Source: Hydractinia symbiolongicarpus | Taxonomy: Eukaryota; Cnidaria; Hydrozoa; Anthoathecata; Hydractiniidae | Length of the DNA: 64,000 nt | NCBI RefSeq assembly: GCF_029227915.1 | Contig: NC_079887.1 | Location: forward strand, 9,732,001 to 9,796,000 | Direction: 5' to 3' | In this document: positions 23,171 through 36,800 of the stretch, one piece after another | Position numbering within the stretch: position 1 is the first letter of the stretch | How the letters are laid out: the number at the start of each line of letters is the position of its first letter | Program-made: the position numbers and the translations under genes | The notes under the pieces: generated by a model | Databases searched by the model: none | Told to the model about the DNA's origin: nothing | Seen by the model: the letters and a program-made list of their open reading frames with translations, nothing else

Positions 23171-24854
23171 GCAACCTTTGCTATTAAAAAGGTCTAAGTA
23201 AGACTAGATTCTACAGTAGATTTATATTTTTATGGACTTTAAGATGATGACAAGCTGTCTCACATACTATATTCAACCTGGTATTTTAAGTATTAAACCC
23301 GGCTCATCTCAGTCATTTAAATCTGACACATATTCAATTGGTTATATGTTTAAACATCCTTCTACGAGAACATCACCTCCACGTGAGCGCATTTTAATAC
23401 TGGCAAAGATGATAAAACATCAAAATATTAAACTTCGTATATCACTGAATAATACATTAGATAAACTTCAAGTGTGTTAAAGTATAATCATATTATATAC
23501 CTTAATGGTACTAATTTTTGCAGGTATTAATGTTTTTGATCTTTTTTACTTCTTATTTTTACTTCAACAAAGTTTTGGGTTTCTTAAAGCTTATTACCTC
23601 TCACTTTATTTTTTAAAAAAATCTATTTTGCTAATTATACTAATTATGTATGACGTTATGATCAAAGTGGATGTTTTATTTAATATGTGAGATGCATATA
23701 TATTTTTAGCCATTTAGTTTGATATTTTGAATATATTTATATGAATGATAAAATATTTCGTTATCATGATGGATTATCAATTATTTTGGCAATTATTTTA
23801 ACCCTATTTTTACCAGCCTAAATTTAGATTATATATTCCGCCGCCGCGCTTTAATGTACACTTAAAGTGCACTTAATTTCTTTATCTGACTTATTTCAAT
23901 TGTGAGATTTGCTTTTAATGTTTTCTAGAATGTATTTTAGTCAATGGTTTATTAGCAGCTCAATCCAGGAACTCGGGAACTATAATTAATCATCATCATT
24001 CTCGGCTTAACAACCGCTTTCCATGCTAGTATGGGTTGGATGGGTATATTAATAACTTTCTAATTGATAAGGAAATAAAAATGTAAGTTTATATCAATTT
24101 TTACTGAACTTATAGGTCTTAACTTTTATGGAAAGTACGGTTTGGGAAAATTTCGTTCATTGGATTTCCCGGAATTTATTTTCGAAAATGAAAAAAAGCA
24201 ACTTTTTGTTTGACTTTAGAAATTCTCAGTTTTAGCATTACGCACAAATAGATAAAAAAAACATACATGGAATATTCTTAAAATTAACTAAAACAGATTA
24301 TTAATCACATTTTAGAAAATCGATATTTCATTGTAAAGAAATAAGTTCAAACATAAAGCGACAATGTCACTGATGAAATCCTAAATAACTGGAAGAAATC
24401 CCAAATAACTGGAAGTAAATACAGTTTATTGTTTGATTTTTTCAATTTAAAGCAAAGTGTGAATAAGTTTGGTTATTACATCGTTTCATGATGAGATGCG
24501 TTTTAGATTCCAGTTCAAATAACCTTGAGATGTATATTTAGGTCATCTAAACCATCCTTATGTATGCTTAAAAAGACCTGTACTTGAAAACTGCGCATGC
24601 AAACATATTGAACTGTCTAATTCCTCATGAAGAAGTATTTCGCAGAACATGGATAAATAGTTTTTAATGAACAACTAGTGAAACAATAGTACTTCAACTA
24701 GAAAAAGTTATAAAAGAAACCTCACAAAGTCAATGGTAATAGTTTATCCATAGTGATACTCAATTCCTTCTTTTTATGTGAAACGTTCTTGTTGCAGCTG
24801 CATATCAGTATAAAGAAACCAGCATTCTAACCAATCACTTGTAACCAATATTTA
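23171..24854. other. Spacer downstream of RAD1, mostly without signal
   Basis: Apart from a LINE 3' end at 23988-24051, no gene is recognised. The open frame at 23232-23480 has no motif I can name and may be part of the broken SWIM element. Confidence 0.4.
23988..24051 (-). mobile_element. 3' end of the (GAT)n-tailed LINE family, minus strand
   Basis: Read on the minus strand this is CATGGAAAGCGGTTGTTAAG followed by CCGAGAATGATGATGATT, the same 3' terminal motif as the copies ending at 35032 and 41194. It is a 5'-truncated insertion of about 60 bp. Confidence 0.8.
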
Positions 24855-27800
24855 TCAATCAAAATTCTCCTCTTCTTCATCATCTTCATTAGGTGCACAC
24901 TAAAATAAATATGAAATTACAAAACACTTTCATAAAAGTTCCTACTGTTTGTTTTTTCTCATATCATACAGAGGAAGTTAACCCTTTTTTATATTTCATA
25001 GAAAAAAGTAGAACACAAGCTTGTTCTACAAAGTTTTTAAATATTTAGCAGTAAACTAACTCAGCTTAGCTATTTGTATAATAAGTTTTCTTCTTTAAAC
25101 ACTAAACTTGGTACATCTTAAATTAATTGTAAAAAATAAGAAGCGTTATGTATGTACATATATTACTGTGTTCAGGAATATGTTTTCCCATGATGCTCTT
25201 GAACTCTCTTTTTTTAAAAAAAAGTTTTCGAAACATTATACTACTTGCTGGAATATTGGGTAATTCCCTAAATCCAGAATCGATTTTGGAGCGAAGTATT
25301 TTTTTGGAAATAGTAAGAATTCGGCAATATTCATCGAGGTATCATTACAAATGGCCTCGATATTGTTAAAAAGGCTGGATGATGACACAAAGGTTTCACA
25401 AGTACACAAGTGATACAATAGAGGAACAAAATTGAGTTACTTCTGTTGCATTATACTGTTTAAAATATACCGAGGCTATGTCTTGATAGATCAAATAAAC
25501 TTCTTGGTGAAGTTCCTGAACAGGAATTGAGTGTTGTGATTGATATTTGATTGAATTGACAAAGTTCTAGACCATACAGTAGTTTTGGCATCAGTAGAGT
25601 GTTAAAGAGTGTAAATATAGTGATGGGGTGGCAAAAGTGAACACCCCTTTTGATAAGTGCAGATGTTGCAGCACACATTTCGTTTGATTGATATTGTATG
25701 TGCGATTTTTCAATAGTAGCATTGTTCGTTGTTTTTCTTGTTAGCCGATGAAAACCGAGATGTGTTAAGTTTCAGTTTGGTTTAATTCTGGTGTTATTGA
25801 AATAGATGGGTTTTCTGAATGATTTTTGCCAGTTATTTTAAATTCTGCCTTTGAAGGATTAAATTTTATGATATTTTTTATTGCAAATTATATGCGCGTT
25901 GATAAATTTGTGCTCATTTAAATAATGTTGTCAGCATAGAAAAAAAAAACATATAGATGTCTCCAGTAGTTATACCAATAGAAAGATTGTTTACTTCATC
26001 AAGGACATTTTCAGTATAAATATTGTAAAGATGAGGTGATAGTATAGAGCCTTGTCTGACACCTCGACTAAGCCTAAAACTTTACAATGAAGTATGCAGT
26101 ACCTTCAAATTAAGATGAATGACAATTTTTAAGGAGTAGTTTTGTACAAATGGGAATAAGACTGATGCCATGGTAGTTATTTGGATTTAATAAGGACTTT
26201 TTATAAGGCTTGACAAGTGGAATAATTGTCGACTTTGACAAAGGTGTTGTCCCAGATTTAATAAAAGTGTTGTAGTTGTCGCAAAGAATATGAGGAAAAG
26301 AAGAAGAATTAGCATATGATAAATGAGAAATGTTCAGAAGTATGTTATTAGGATCAGCAATTTTATTTAAATTTAAATGTTTGATAACTGTTTTATGTCA
26401 TCAGGTGTTACTTGTGAGCACTTAATATTTGAATGTGGTGCTATGTCTGTTGAACTGATGTTAGTTTCTGAAAGTTCTATCATAAATGTGTTAAAGATAT
26501 AAATCAAATTCAGGAAATTTAGTTGCTATTCAGTTGCTATCTTTGATTGCTGGTCTCTTCAGCTGGCAAAATTTACTCCAGATGTTATTTTTTGGAGATG
26601 ATCATGCTTAACAAAATGTTTTGTTAAGAATGTATTCTGTATTATTTTGACTGCCTTGTAAAATTTTTTGCAATCAAATTTGCATCGATTGTAATGAAGA
26701 TTGTCTGAAAAATATAAAAAATTGTTTCTTCACTTGTTATAAAAATAGTGAGGTCATTAGTCTACCAAGATTTCAGGGCAACATTATGCTTTACTGTTTG
26801 GTTTTTTTGCTGGTATGCTAACAGACCACAGGGTTATAGAGCTTCCTGGATGTGCTTCGTCTCTCTGTCTATATCATTTATATCTTCGGAATGTTTAAAT
26901 GTTGTGTTTATCTGGGTTTAATAGTGTTTCCAAAAGGTTGCATTCTTCCAAACATGTTTTGGTATCCTTTTATCAAAATAATGTTGTCCTTCAGCCAATG
27001 GATTAACTGTTTGATAGAAAGACGTATAAAACAGAGGTGGGCAGGTGGTCACTTGTATAAGATGTCTTTCAAGTATTTCAGAAGATTCTATTGTCTATGG
27101 TCGATGTAAGACTCATGATCAAGTGATGAATGCTTATATGATGTATTGCACCCCTTTCTTTTGTGATGTCAATAAGATCTAACTTATTATTCGTAATAAA
27201 TGAGAATAATAGTGGAGATAATCTATTTCTGTTTTATCGTGATTTCTTCGAGAGCATCATGAATATTAGATGGAAAGGTTTGCAAGTTTTCACATATTTA
27301 GCTTCATCTATGTGTTAAGAAAAAATATCAGACAAGTTATTCAGTTGCGGTTTGTACTTTTAGATTGATTCAGAGCACAGTAGCATGTGATATATGAACT
27401 CCCTAGTATCAATAACCAACCTTGCATGAGTACTTCAAGTGTAAAAAATATATTCACCATCGTGAATCATTTCCATCAATACAAAGACTGTAACAAGAAA
27501 TTGTATGTAACAAGAAAAAATGTCTTCCAAAAGGACTGCCATTTGCACATTTTTATGCAGCATCGAAAATGAGATTTGGAGAAATTGTTAAAAAGAACAA
27601 CTTCTTAATTAGATAACCAGTGTTCAGATAAAATATAGTCTGAAAGTGATCAGTTAATATTGTATTTAAGGGAAATTGGCTTTGTTACCATGACATTTAA
27701 AGATAATAACTTAATTTTCTTGTGACCAGTAATCATTGTTCAGGTAGTTATCTAATTATTGACAGAATGTCCTGAATTTAGAAATAATCTTGTTGTATGC

Positions 27801-30800
27801 AATATTTAAGTATTATTTTCTTTTCATGAGTTTGAATTGAATATTATATTTTTACCAGTAGCATTAGCGGTGTTGAGGATTGATTATGTGTGTCAGATGA
27901 TGATGTTATCCTGGATATGGTTAAATAGTGCATAAGGAAGGATTGACACCCTAGTACGAGCAAAAATTTTGTTGGAGCTCTTCTAATGCTAGAGATTCCA
28001 AACAGAAGAGGTGTTTTACCTATGGCTTTATAACATAACCTTGTCATCTTGTTGATGTTGAAATAAATATACATCTCAGGTATGACTATATCTTTTTGTT
28101 TTATTATTGATGTTTGGCCAGCACAAAAGAAGTTCTGTGAAAAAAGTTATATTTTTTTACATTTTATGGACTAATGGGTCAAATGTCGAAAAATAAATTT
28201 TGGGTTAACTGCTTCTTCAAGTTGACATTTTATTGTTTTCAAATTTTAATTATGTTTATAATAATTGTGGTAAAGCCACCACATTTTTGCCCATAATCAT
28301 TGCCACTATTGCCACGAAAAAAATGAAAATTTTTTGACAACATATAGGAAAACTTATTAGCCTGTGGAAGAATCCACAAGTATTCTTCTGTCACTACTTG
28401 CAGCTACTAACTTTAACTCACAGACGGAAAGTTGAGTATTGTAGACTAGTTGTTAGCATGTGGAAGACTGTTCTTAGAGTTTGCCCATCGTAGGATCGCT
28501 ATACTGGTGTGACAGAAATGAATTGATACAGCTATTATTATAGAGATACGAACAGTAACAAAACTAACAACCCAGGAAACTCACTTGCCTCTTTGTTATG
28601 ACAATAAAACTATTGTTAATTGCATGTTTTATGTCAATGTTATGTAATCACTTTCACACAATTTATTAGGTTATCACAAAAATTATTAGACATCTTTAAA
28701 CAGATATTTTAAAGTATTAAAAGAGTGATGGTCTTACCAGATATTCCACAAAGCAAACTTGTCCATTATCATTTAAAATCATGTATTGCAGGGACAAAAA
28801 TCCTCTTGCATCCATTCTTACTGACACTTTGTTTGACAGCAACAAAGCTTTAGTTGAAGGTTTCATCAGTGACGTCTTGTATCTGCACACAAAATGAAAC
28901 AACAAATGCAAAGATATGTGGCCTTTGAGTCCCAACTGTGGTACACTTAAAAAAAAATTCCATTTAGTGCAACCCATTGACCTTAAAAAGGCTTGTGTGG
29001 TTGAAAGCTAGTGGTAGGCAAAAAAGCTAGTGGTAGGCAAGAAAGGCAGTGGTAGTCAAGAAAGCTAGTGGTAGGCAAGAAGTTAGAGTTTAGATTTTTC
29101 AGGAAGATTTTGGCACACATGCAGAAATAAGCACACATTAAGTGCTTTGAGCACGCTTTTAGGTGGTACATTTGTCAACTTCTTATAAGATTGGCATTGC
29201 GCGTGTGTGTGTACTATTGCATGTCTCTCTTGGAAAATCTGGATGCTATGTATCTCTGAAATATTGTAACATAATCAGAGTAGAAGAGGAAGAGCCAATT
29301 GTGGTGCACAAACCGATTATAATCATAATGTCTATGTATTGGTAAATACCAACACTTGATAATATATTAACAGACATTGTATACTATAGTTACAACACAG
29401 GCCTATCAATAAGAAAATAACACCCAAACAATAAATTGCTCTCCCAGGGTTACAATTGTGCGTATCTTAATGGTAAAGAATGAAGACTGTGCTACGCATT
29501 TGATCACATATATTGTTGTAAACTGTTATTTTAATATTATTTGATAAGCTATGCTAGATACTCCTTTAGGCGAATTTTGGCCAGCTAAACAGAGCTCTAT
29601 GGGTTAAGGTACGAGTCGTTCCCTTCGAAGAACCGAGTTCAAACAAAGCAAAGTTTTTTAAAGCAAAAGAAGTATTTGGTTAGGTTAGTATAACTGCCTA
29701 ACTATTTCAGTTCTATGAACGTTTAAGATATTCTCTTTATTGTGTCTATGTTTTCACATATTAAGATGAAAATATCATCACGTTTTCTCGCCATGTGTAA
29801 ATCTGAAACAAATCAATTTTAAGATTTTAGCTAGCTACAAACGTAAGGCAGCATCTTGCTTAAGCTGTACTAAGCCTTATTTATTCTTATTCTTTTAAAG
29901 TTTGGTATATTATTATTTATTTTTATGTTGGGGTTGTGCCTAGCTAGCTCTTTAGCTACCTTGGTGAAGAGTAAAAGTAGCCAAATGCAGTTTGGCTTGC
30001 TGGCTAGCCACAACAAAATTTTTAATCAATATTTCTTATACTAAATGCAGTTTAGGTAGCAACACCTTTTATTACTGTTATAAAAACTTGCTCAACAAAA
30101 TAAAATTGCTGGAGGATTTTTTTAGCTGGAGGGCAAAGTTGCAATAAAATTTTTATTTGGTTAAGGGTATTGCGTCTAAACACATGTGTAATAGCGTTTA
30201 CCTGTACTAAGCGTACAGCCCGTTGTTAGCAACAAATTATTTCCTGTTGTTTTGTTTAAATTGAAGCTGTGATAGGTTTTTTCGAGGGGTTCGAAGGCTA
30301 TATGGATATGCAACACGGTTTACCTGTATTAGCCAAGTGTTAACAGTGTGTATCCTGTGTTATTATGTAAGACGGAAGTTACATCAAAGTTTTTTGAAAA
30401 GGGTATTACGCCTAAACGCATCGACGACACAGTTTACCTGTACTAAGCGCTTAGTCCAATGTTAATGATGACTGTATTATACCTATGCGACATTGTTTGC
30501 CTGTACTAATCACTCAGCTGGAGTGATATTTATTTTTGAACTTTTAGCGGGAACGTTCTCTAAAAAAAGTTGGCAGACTATTTTTGCTCTATGACAGGGT
30601 AGCAACGAGTTATAAATTGTGATTTTTTTCAGCTAAAGTTGTGGAAAGTTATCTTTTGAAAAATATGTTACACCGAAAATACCATAATGTTGTGCGCCTA
30701 CTTTTTTAAAATTATATTACACCGGAAACACAATAATGTTTTGCGCCTCACTCGATTATGACATACTATACTAAAGCGCTCCACCTAAGTGTGGCACATT

Positions 30801-33800
30801 TTACAGTTCTTATTAATTGCTCTTCCAGGCATTCAACGCATCACAGTTACTTGTGGCTTAACCCAGCGTTTCGACTCCGGGTCCTCGGCTAGTCTAAATA
30901 TAAATACTATTTTGTTAACTCTAAACCAATGAATGTAGTCATAACCTTTTTGCTCCTTTCACCTACTTCCATTGCTTTTTTTTTGTTTTTAAAATTGTAG
31001 GATCCAGCTTTATGGTCAAATCTTAGATATCTTAAACTTCATAACGGTTTTAGTCATATAAGTCGTATAAGAAAACATTTCCAAAATCCACTACACCACA
31101 AGCAATAATATTTAATAAATTGATCTGCCAAAACGTCTTCGTTTCTTTCTTATGAATGTAAGTGTAGTGCAGCATTGTTTTAAAGTAATAATTTCACAGG
31201 TTAATTTTTTACAAGCATCTGATTCTAAAGTCTGATCAACTTGCATTGTTGTTACCGCTTTGGGCATCTTAAACTTATGACCCTTGCTTTGCCTGCTAAC
31301 AGCAACACGTTGGTTTGTTCTAACTTTTGTCTTTTTTTAAGAAACATTTATACAATATCAGTTAAAACATGTCAAAAATGTTCCTTTCAACAACTGCACC
31401 TGCTTTATTTTCTGCAGTTTCAACAGAACTTGCTGGGTCTACAGTACTGTCAACAGAACTTTCTGGGTTGGTAATAACATTTTCGGTCAATTTTTCTTTT
31501 CTATCATTAAGAAATTACATGTGAACAAGAATCTGAAATCTTTTAGCCTGCAAGGGCTTTTTATTATCTATTTTATTTTATCTTTTTCTATATATTTTGG
31601 TTCTTTTTTACTGTAAATAATAAGAAAGGGAACATTAATTTCCATGTGAGTTGAATTAATATTGCTTAGCAAGAAAAACGTTTTTGGAATTGGGGGAGCA
31701 ATTAATGGCTCAGCTAGCTTCTCATTTTTCAGAATTGGGACAGCCTTTGGAGGAGAAAGAGCAATTGCTCTCCCCTTATTTATAGGCCTACAATTAAAAA
31801 AAAGCTACACACATACACATAATAATAGAAGATAGAGTTGTCATACCGGTTGCTTTGCGTTTGTTGACACTCGAATGTTTCCATCATTTCAGAATCCTTT
31901 GGGTAATCAACCTTACAAAAAATATTAAATAATCATGCAACTGGTAATTTTAAAAATAAATTGTATATATTTTAACAAAAAACATTTTAATGTCTTTGAT
32001 ATTTAAAAAAATATTCAAAACTTGTAAACTGTTTATACACTCACGTGTGCACTTCCAGAATTGCCAAAAGTAGAAATTCGAAAAAAAGGCGCTTCTGGTG
32101 ACATTAGTATCTGTATGACATCAGATGTCATGTCTAGTTCTTGAAAGGCGTCTTTTAAACCAGCACTCTAAACAAAACAGCAAAAATGCTACATTAATTT
32201 TTTGGTTGGTGCTAATGTTTATATACATATTCCTGATACTGTGTCTTCTACTCATAAATGAGTTGTTTTTTTCTACTTACGAATAAATTAAATAGTTGTT
32301 AAATGTTAATATTTATTTGTGTATTTAAATTAATGCTTTTTATCCAAATTATTTTATGTTTTTTTTGTATAAATATATTCTCTGGTAAGAAAAAATTTTT
32401 TTGAGGGTAACAATAAATGAACTGTTTTTGGGTTACATAAAACATAAGAAATCACATTTTACAAAAAAAATTAAATATTACATAAATTAGATATGCATAT
32501 TTTAATGAAACTTTGCTTTATAAATGACAAGGCGAGAGAAGGAGGACTAAATAAAAGCATGATTTTACAATTGATTTTTACATGGCTTCACTTTATTTTG
32601 AAGTATTGATTTTCTTGTGGTTTCTCATGTACCTAATTTTGAAGCCCTATAATAAAGAATAATATAACACCTGCATAATAATCTTGTTAATGACATCAGT
32701 GCTGGAGAAGTTGAAATCTGCCATTTCTTCAGGCTCTTGTGTATTGATGCAACAGTCTGTTAACACACCACCATCTTCAGCTAATCTGAGGAATATTTAC
32801 ATTGTTTGTATTGTAAACAATTAAAAAATGTTGTCTCCAGTTTAACATTGAAACTTCATTATTTTAAATATATTATAATTATAAGTAAATAACATACTGT
32901 GGTGTGGAATTTTACTTTACCTGAGTTCCAGTGTTATGAGAAATGATGCCTTCGCAAGAATAACCAGAGTTGAATTTTGCATTTGAAAGTTGCTACTTTA
33001 AAGGTTAAAATTCACGAAACAAACCTTTGCAAGGTAAAACAATCGCAAACTCGAGTTGGCCGTTTTGAATTTTTTTACGAAAATTAACATTTGCAAATTC
33101 CACGGATATAACAAAAAAATAATATATGTATTATTTCAATCTTTTTCCAGAAAATATATGTAAAAATGCAAATTAAGTGAAAAAAAGCAAGTTAACAAGT
33201 TTCAAATGCATCAAATACATTTCTGTTATTGACGCCCCAGTCAGAATCGTTACTTAAAGTTGATTTCCATACAGCAGTAACTTGCACCCAGTCATAAAAG
33301 GTGCCGCAACTTTTATCGCATGAATAATTGAAATAATAATAAATAACTAATTGAATTCTTTATGAAAAATATGTTTTAGGTGGTGCCATATATAAGCTCA
33401 ATGTCTGATTTATGTTTACTTAACCACAATTTTTTCATACTTAAAAATAAATATGTAATATGCGGCTGGTATAAATTTTGGTGTTGAGACAATGTTGTCA
33501 TGGTTTGCTGAAAAAGCGAAAAAAAGGCCATTTGAAATTAAACAAGGAGACATGAACTTAACTTTTCTTGTTCTCTGCCGCAAGAAATGCAATAATACAT
33601 CAAATTGCCTTTGATTTAATTTGGAGAAGAAATATTTTTATGAAATATTTATAATATAGACAGTTACTTACAATAATTTGAGAGGAGAACCATGTCCTGC
33701 GTAACACATCTTCAAAGCTGTGTATGAACCTGTTTCTTTGGACGATGAACCAAATATATGCAAACACTCCTAAAACAAGGTTGTTTATCAGTATTTGTTT

Positions 33801-36800
33801 TTAATGCATTTGTTTTTCGTGCTTGTTAAATTATATATAATAAATGTATGCTTTGTTTGTTATCCACTTTCTGTCCCAACAACATATTCTGAGATGTAAA
33901 CAAAAACAATATTCACTTTGAAAGTAGGCTGAAAGTAATACTACTGATAAACGTTTGTAGTGACCCTCCTGGTAACAACTTACAACATAGAAAACACAAT
34001 ATTTGCAAATCAACCACAAAAAACAACAAAAAGAAAAACATCTAAACTTAATAACCTAAACATTCTTTTGCAAACTAAGTCAAAAGGATCAATATTTTAT
34101 ATGCATAACAGGGTTGTCAATAATGTTGTTATACTAAAAAAGAGATGAAGCAATGTACCAGTAGAACCGTTAAGTTAATCTTGAAAGTTGCACTCTCTTC
34201 AGAAAAAAAGTATTCTTGGAAGACAGATGATTGGACGAATGCACTTGCTTGCAGGTATTTACTTTCTTCAACAGTCACTTTCAATCCATTCTCAGATATA
34301 AAAACTGTAGCAGTCTAAAAATAGATAATTAGAAACAATGAAATAAAATTACCATTATCTGGTGGTGTATATCTAAAAACGATTTTAAGACAGTTCTATA
34401 GTTGGAATTTATAGAGTGACCACAGATAACTTTACCATTTTAGGAGAGTTTAGGAGTACTTTAGGATTTTAGGGTAAAACCTTAGGATGAAAAACAGTCA
34501 ACAAACTTTAGGATGAAAAACATTCCACATTTTAAAGAGATTTGGCCAAAAGAGTTACTAGTTATTAAGCTTTTCTTCTAAGCTTATTAAGCTTCCTTTC
34601 ATGGAAGACAGAAAGGTGGCTCATGCAAGGTAAAACATTATAAATTTGTTTTAGGGTGAAACAGAATGATGGAAAAAGACACCACCTTTCACACTTTAGA
34701 TGTAAAGCATATAATTTATAAAAGTTAAAAACATTATTGCTTACAAGTCAACCATAACAGTGACATTAATAATATTGCTTAAATCTCCTATTTAGACTTC
34801 TAAAACAAGAAAGTTAGTGTGTAGTTTGTAACTGGAGTGTAGGAATAAAGTATTTTAGGCACAACAGTGGCATAACAAGCAAAGCCCAGTTGTAGACCAA
34901 GAAAGATTTGGAAGGAGGTAAAAATGGCAGACTTGACGCAGACAAATTTGAGTTTAGATGTAATCTAGATCAGATTGGAAGTAGATGCTAGCATGGAAAA
35001 CTGTTGTTAAGCCAAGAATGATGATAATGATTCCTTGTAATTACGTATTCATTTTTCATTATGTTTTGAAACATTTTTTTTTATTCACACTTGATTACCT
35101 TAAGGGAAGAAATTTTCACAGGAATTTAAATTCACACAAAGGAAAAACAGATTTTATTTCTGCGAGTTGCCAAGAATCTTAAAGAAATCGAAATTTTGAG
35201 GAAAGTAATTTTAGGAATCTTTAATTACAATTAAGTGCGAATGACAGTAAAGGAAAGGGGGTACTTTTGTCATTGAAATCTAACACATCAACACATTCAA
35301 ATTTGGACTAGAATTTAATTCTGCAAAGTCACAGATAATTCACAAAACTCCCAAAAACTTATTACCTTAAGGTAATATAGGTTTTTATAAATATAAATAT
35401 GGTATAAGTATGGTGTAAAGGTAGTATATATAGAAACAGTTATATGCAATTTGACTCCAAACTCTTAATAAAGCGCTTAAAGTTTTAACTAATAGAAGAT
35501 ATGTTGGAAGTTGATTTAAATTTATCTAATAATAGTAATTTCAATACTAATGTCAAAAATGAAATACACATGTATGTTATAATGAACACCTGTCTTAAAA
35601 GACCATATTTGGGTCCTACAATGTGTTTTATAGTCATTAACTACTCTATAGGATAATAGCTGTGTAAAACAACCATGGTCAAACAGGCAAGACAATTCTA
35701 TCATTTACATTTTGTTTGTCATCATGCATGCCTTATTTATGGTCATGTTGATTTCCATATTGGCCTGTTGTCAAGGGCGCTAAGCCAATTGATTCCAATT
35801 GGCTCAGCGCCCTTGCTGGAAAATGCATACTGCAAATACGTTTAAATTTGTAAAAAATATGGATTTCCTTATTGCATTTTCTGGACGATGGGTTGACTCT
35901 TAAATTTCTTCAATTTTGACTAGCAAACGACAAAATTAAAAAACACCAACGCATACAGAAAATGTCAACAACTCTTTTTTCAGGATCTAGAATTAGAACA
36001 TTGACAAGACAATTTGACAATAAACAAGTTGAACTGAAAGTCTTCTAACACTATTTTTTTTTGTTCATAAATCTTTAGTTTTCCTTAGAAGCAATGATGA
36101 CATTTTGGACAAGCAAAAAACAGTTAAAATAAGAAAATTAAAAAACAATCCTGACAAAGGAATTTTCAAATTTTCTGAACACAATGGTCAGACTTCAAAA
36201 AACAATCTATTTAAGTGAAAAATTAATTTCGCTTTACAACCTAAAAAACTTTTGTAATTAGTTTTGTAATTATTTGTCTTACTATGAGTTACTCAATTGT
36301 GAGGTCAAAGCTTTGGGTATCCTCCCCAAATTAGATTTAGATTTGTCCTTATTTTGATCGTATAACAGCACTCTTGCTAGTAATTTATCTAGACTGAAAT
36401 TGATGCTTTGACCAAGTTGTCTCAAGATTGTTATTCAAAGTTATTGTAAGAAAATTCTGTAATTGTCATTGATAGGAACGTGTACATCAAAAAGATGGAG
36501 AGGCTTGAAAGACCAAAGTTCAAGAATGCAGTGAAAGTCAATCTTTCTATTTATATTAAAAAAAGAGGTACCAATGAATCTCATTCTCTTTTTAACAAGA
36601 AATTGTATCAGCAAGTTAATAGTATGGCTGTGGATCCCTTGGTCCCACGCTTGCCAATACGTTCTTGTATTATTACAAAAAAATGTTGTCTTACTGTCCT
36701 GATGAGTTAAGCCAGTATTTTATAGCTTTTATGTCTGTGATATTTTTTGTTCCTTTTAAGGTGGCAGTAACCCTTTTAAAAATCGGAATATTTTTTTTTA

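Noticed and set aside
29578-29650. tRNA-like stretch with GAGTTCAAAC
   Set aside because: The B-box match is poor and no cloverleaf with acceptor-stem pairing can be drawn.
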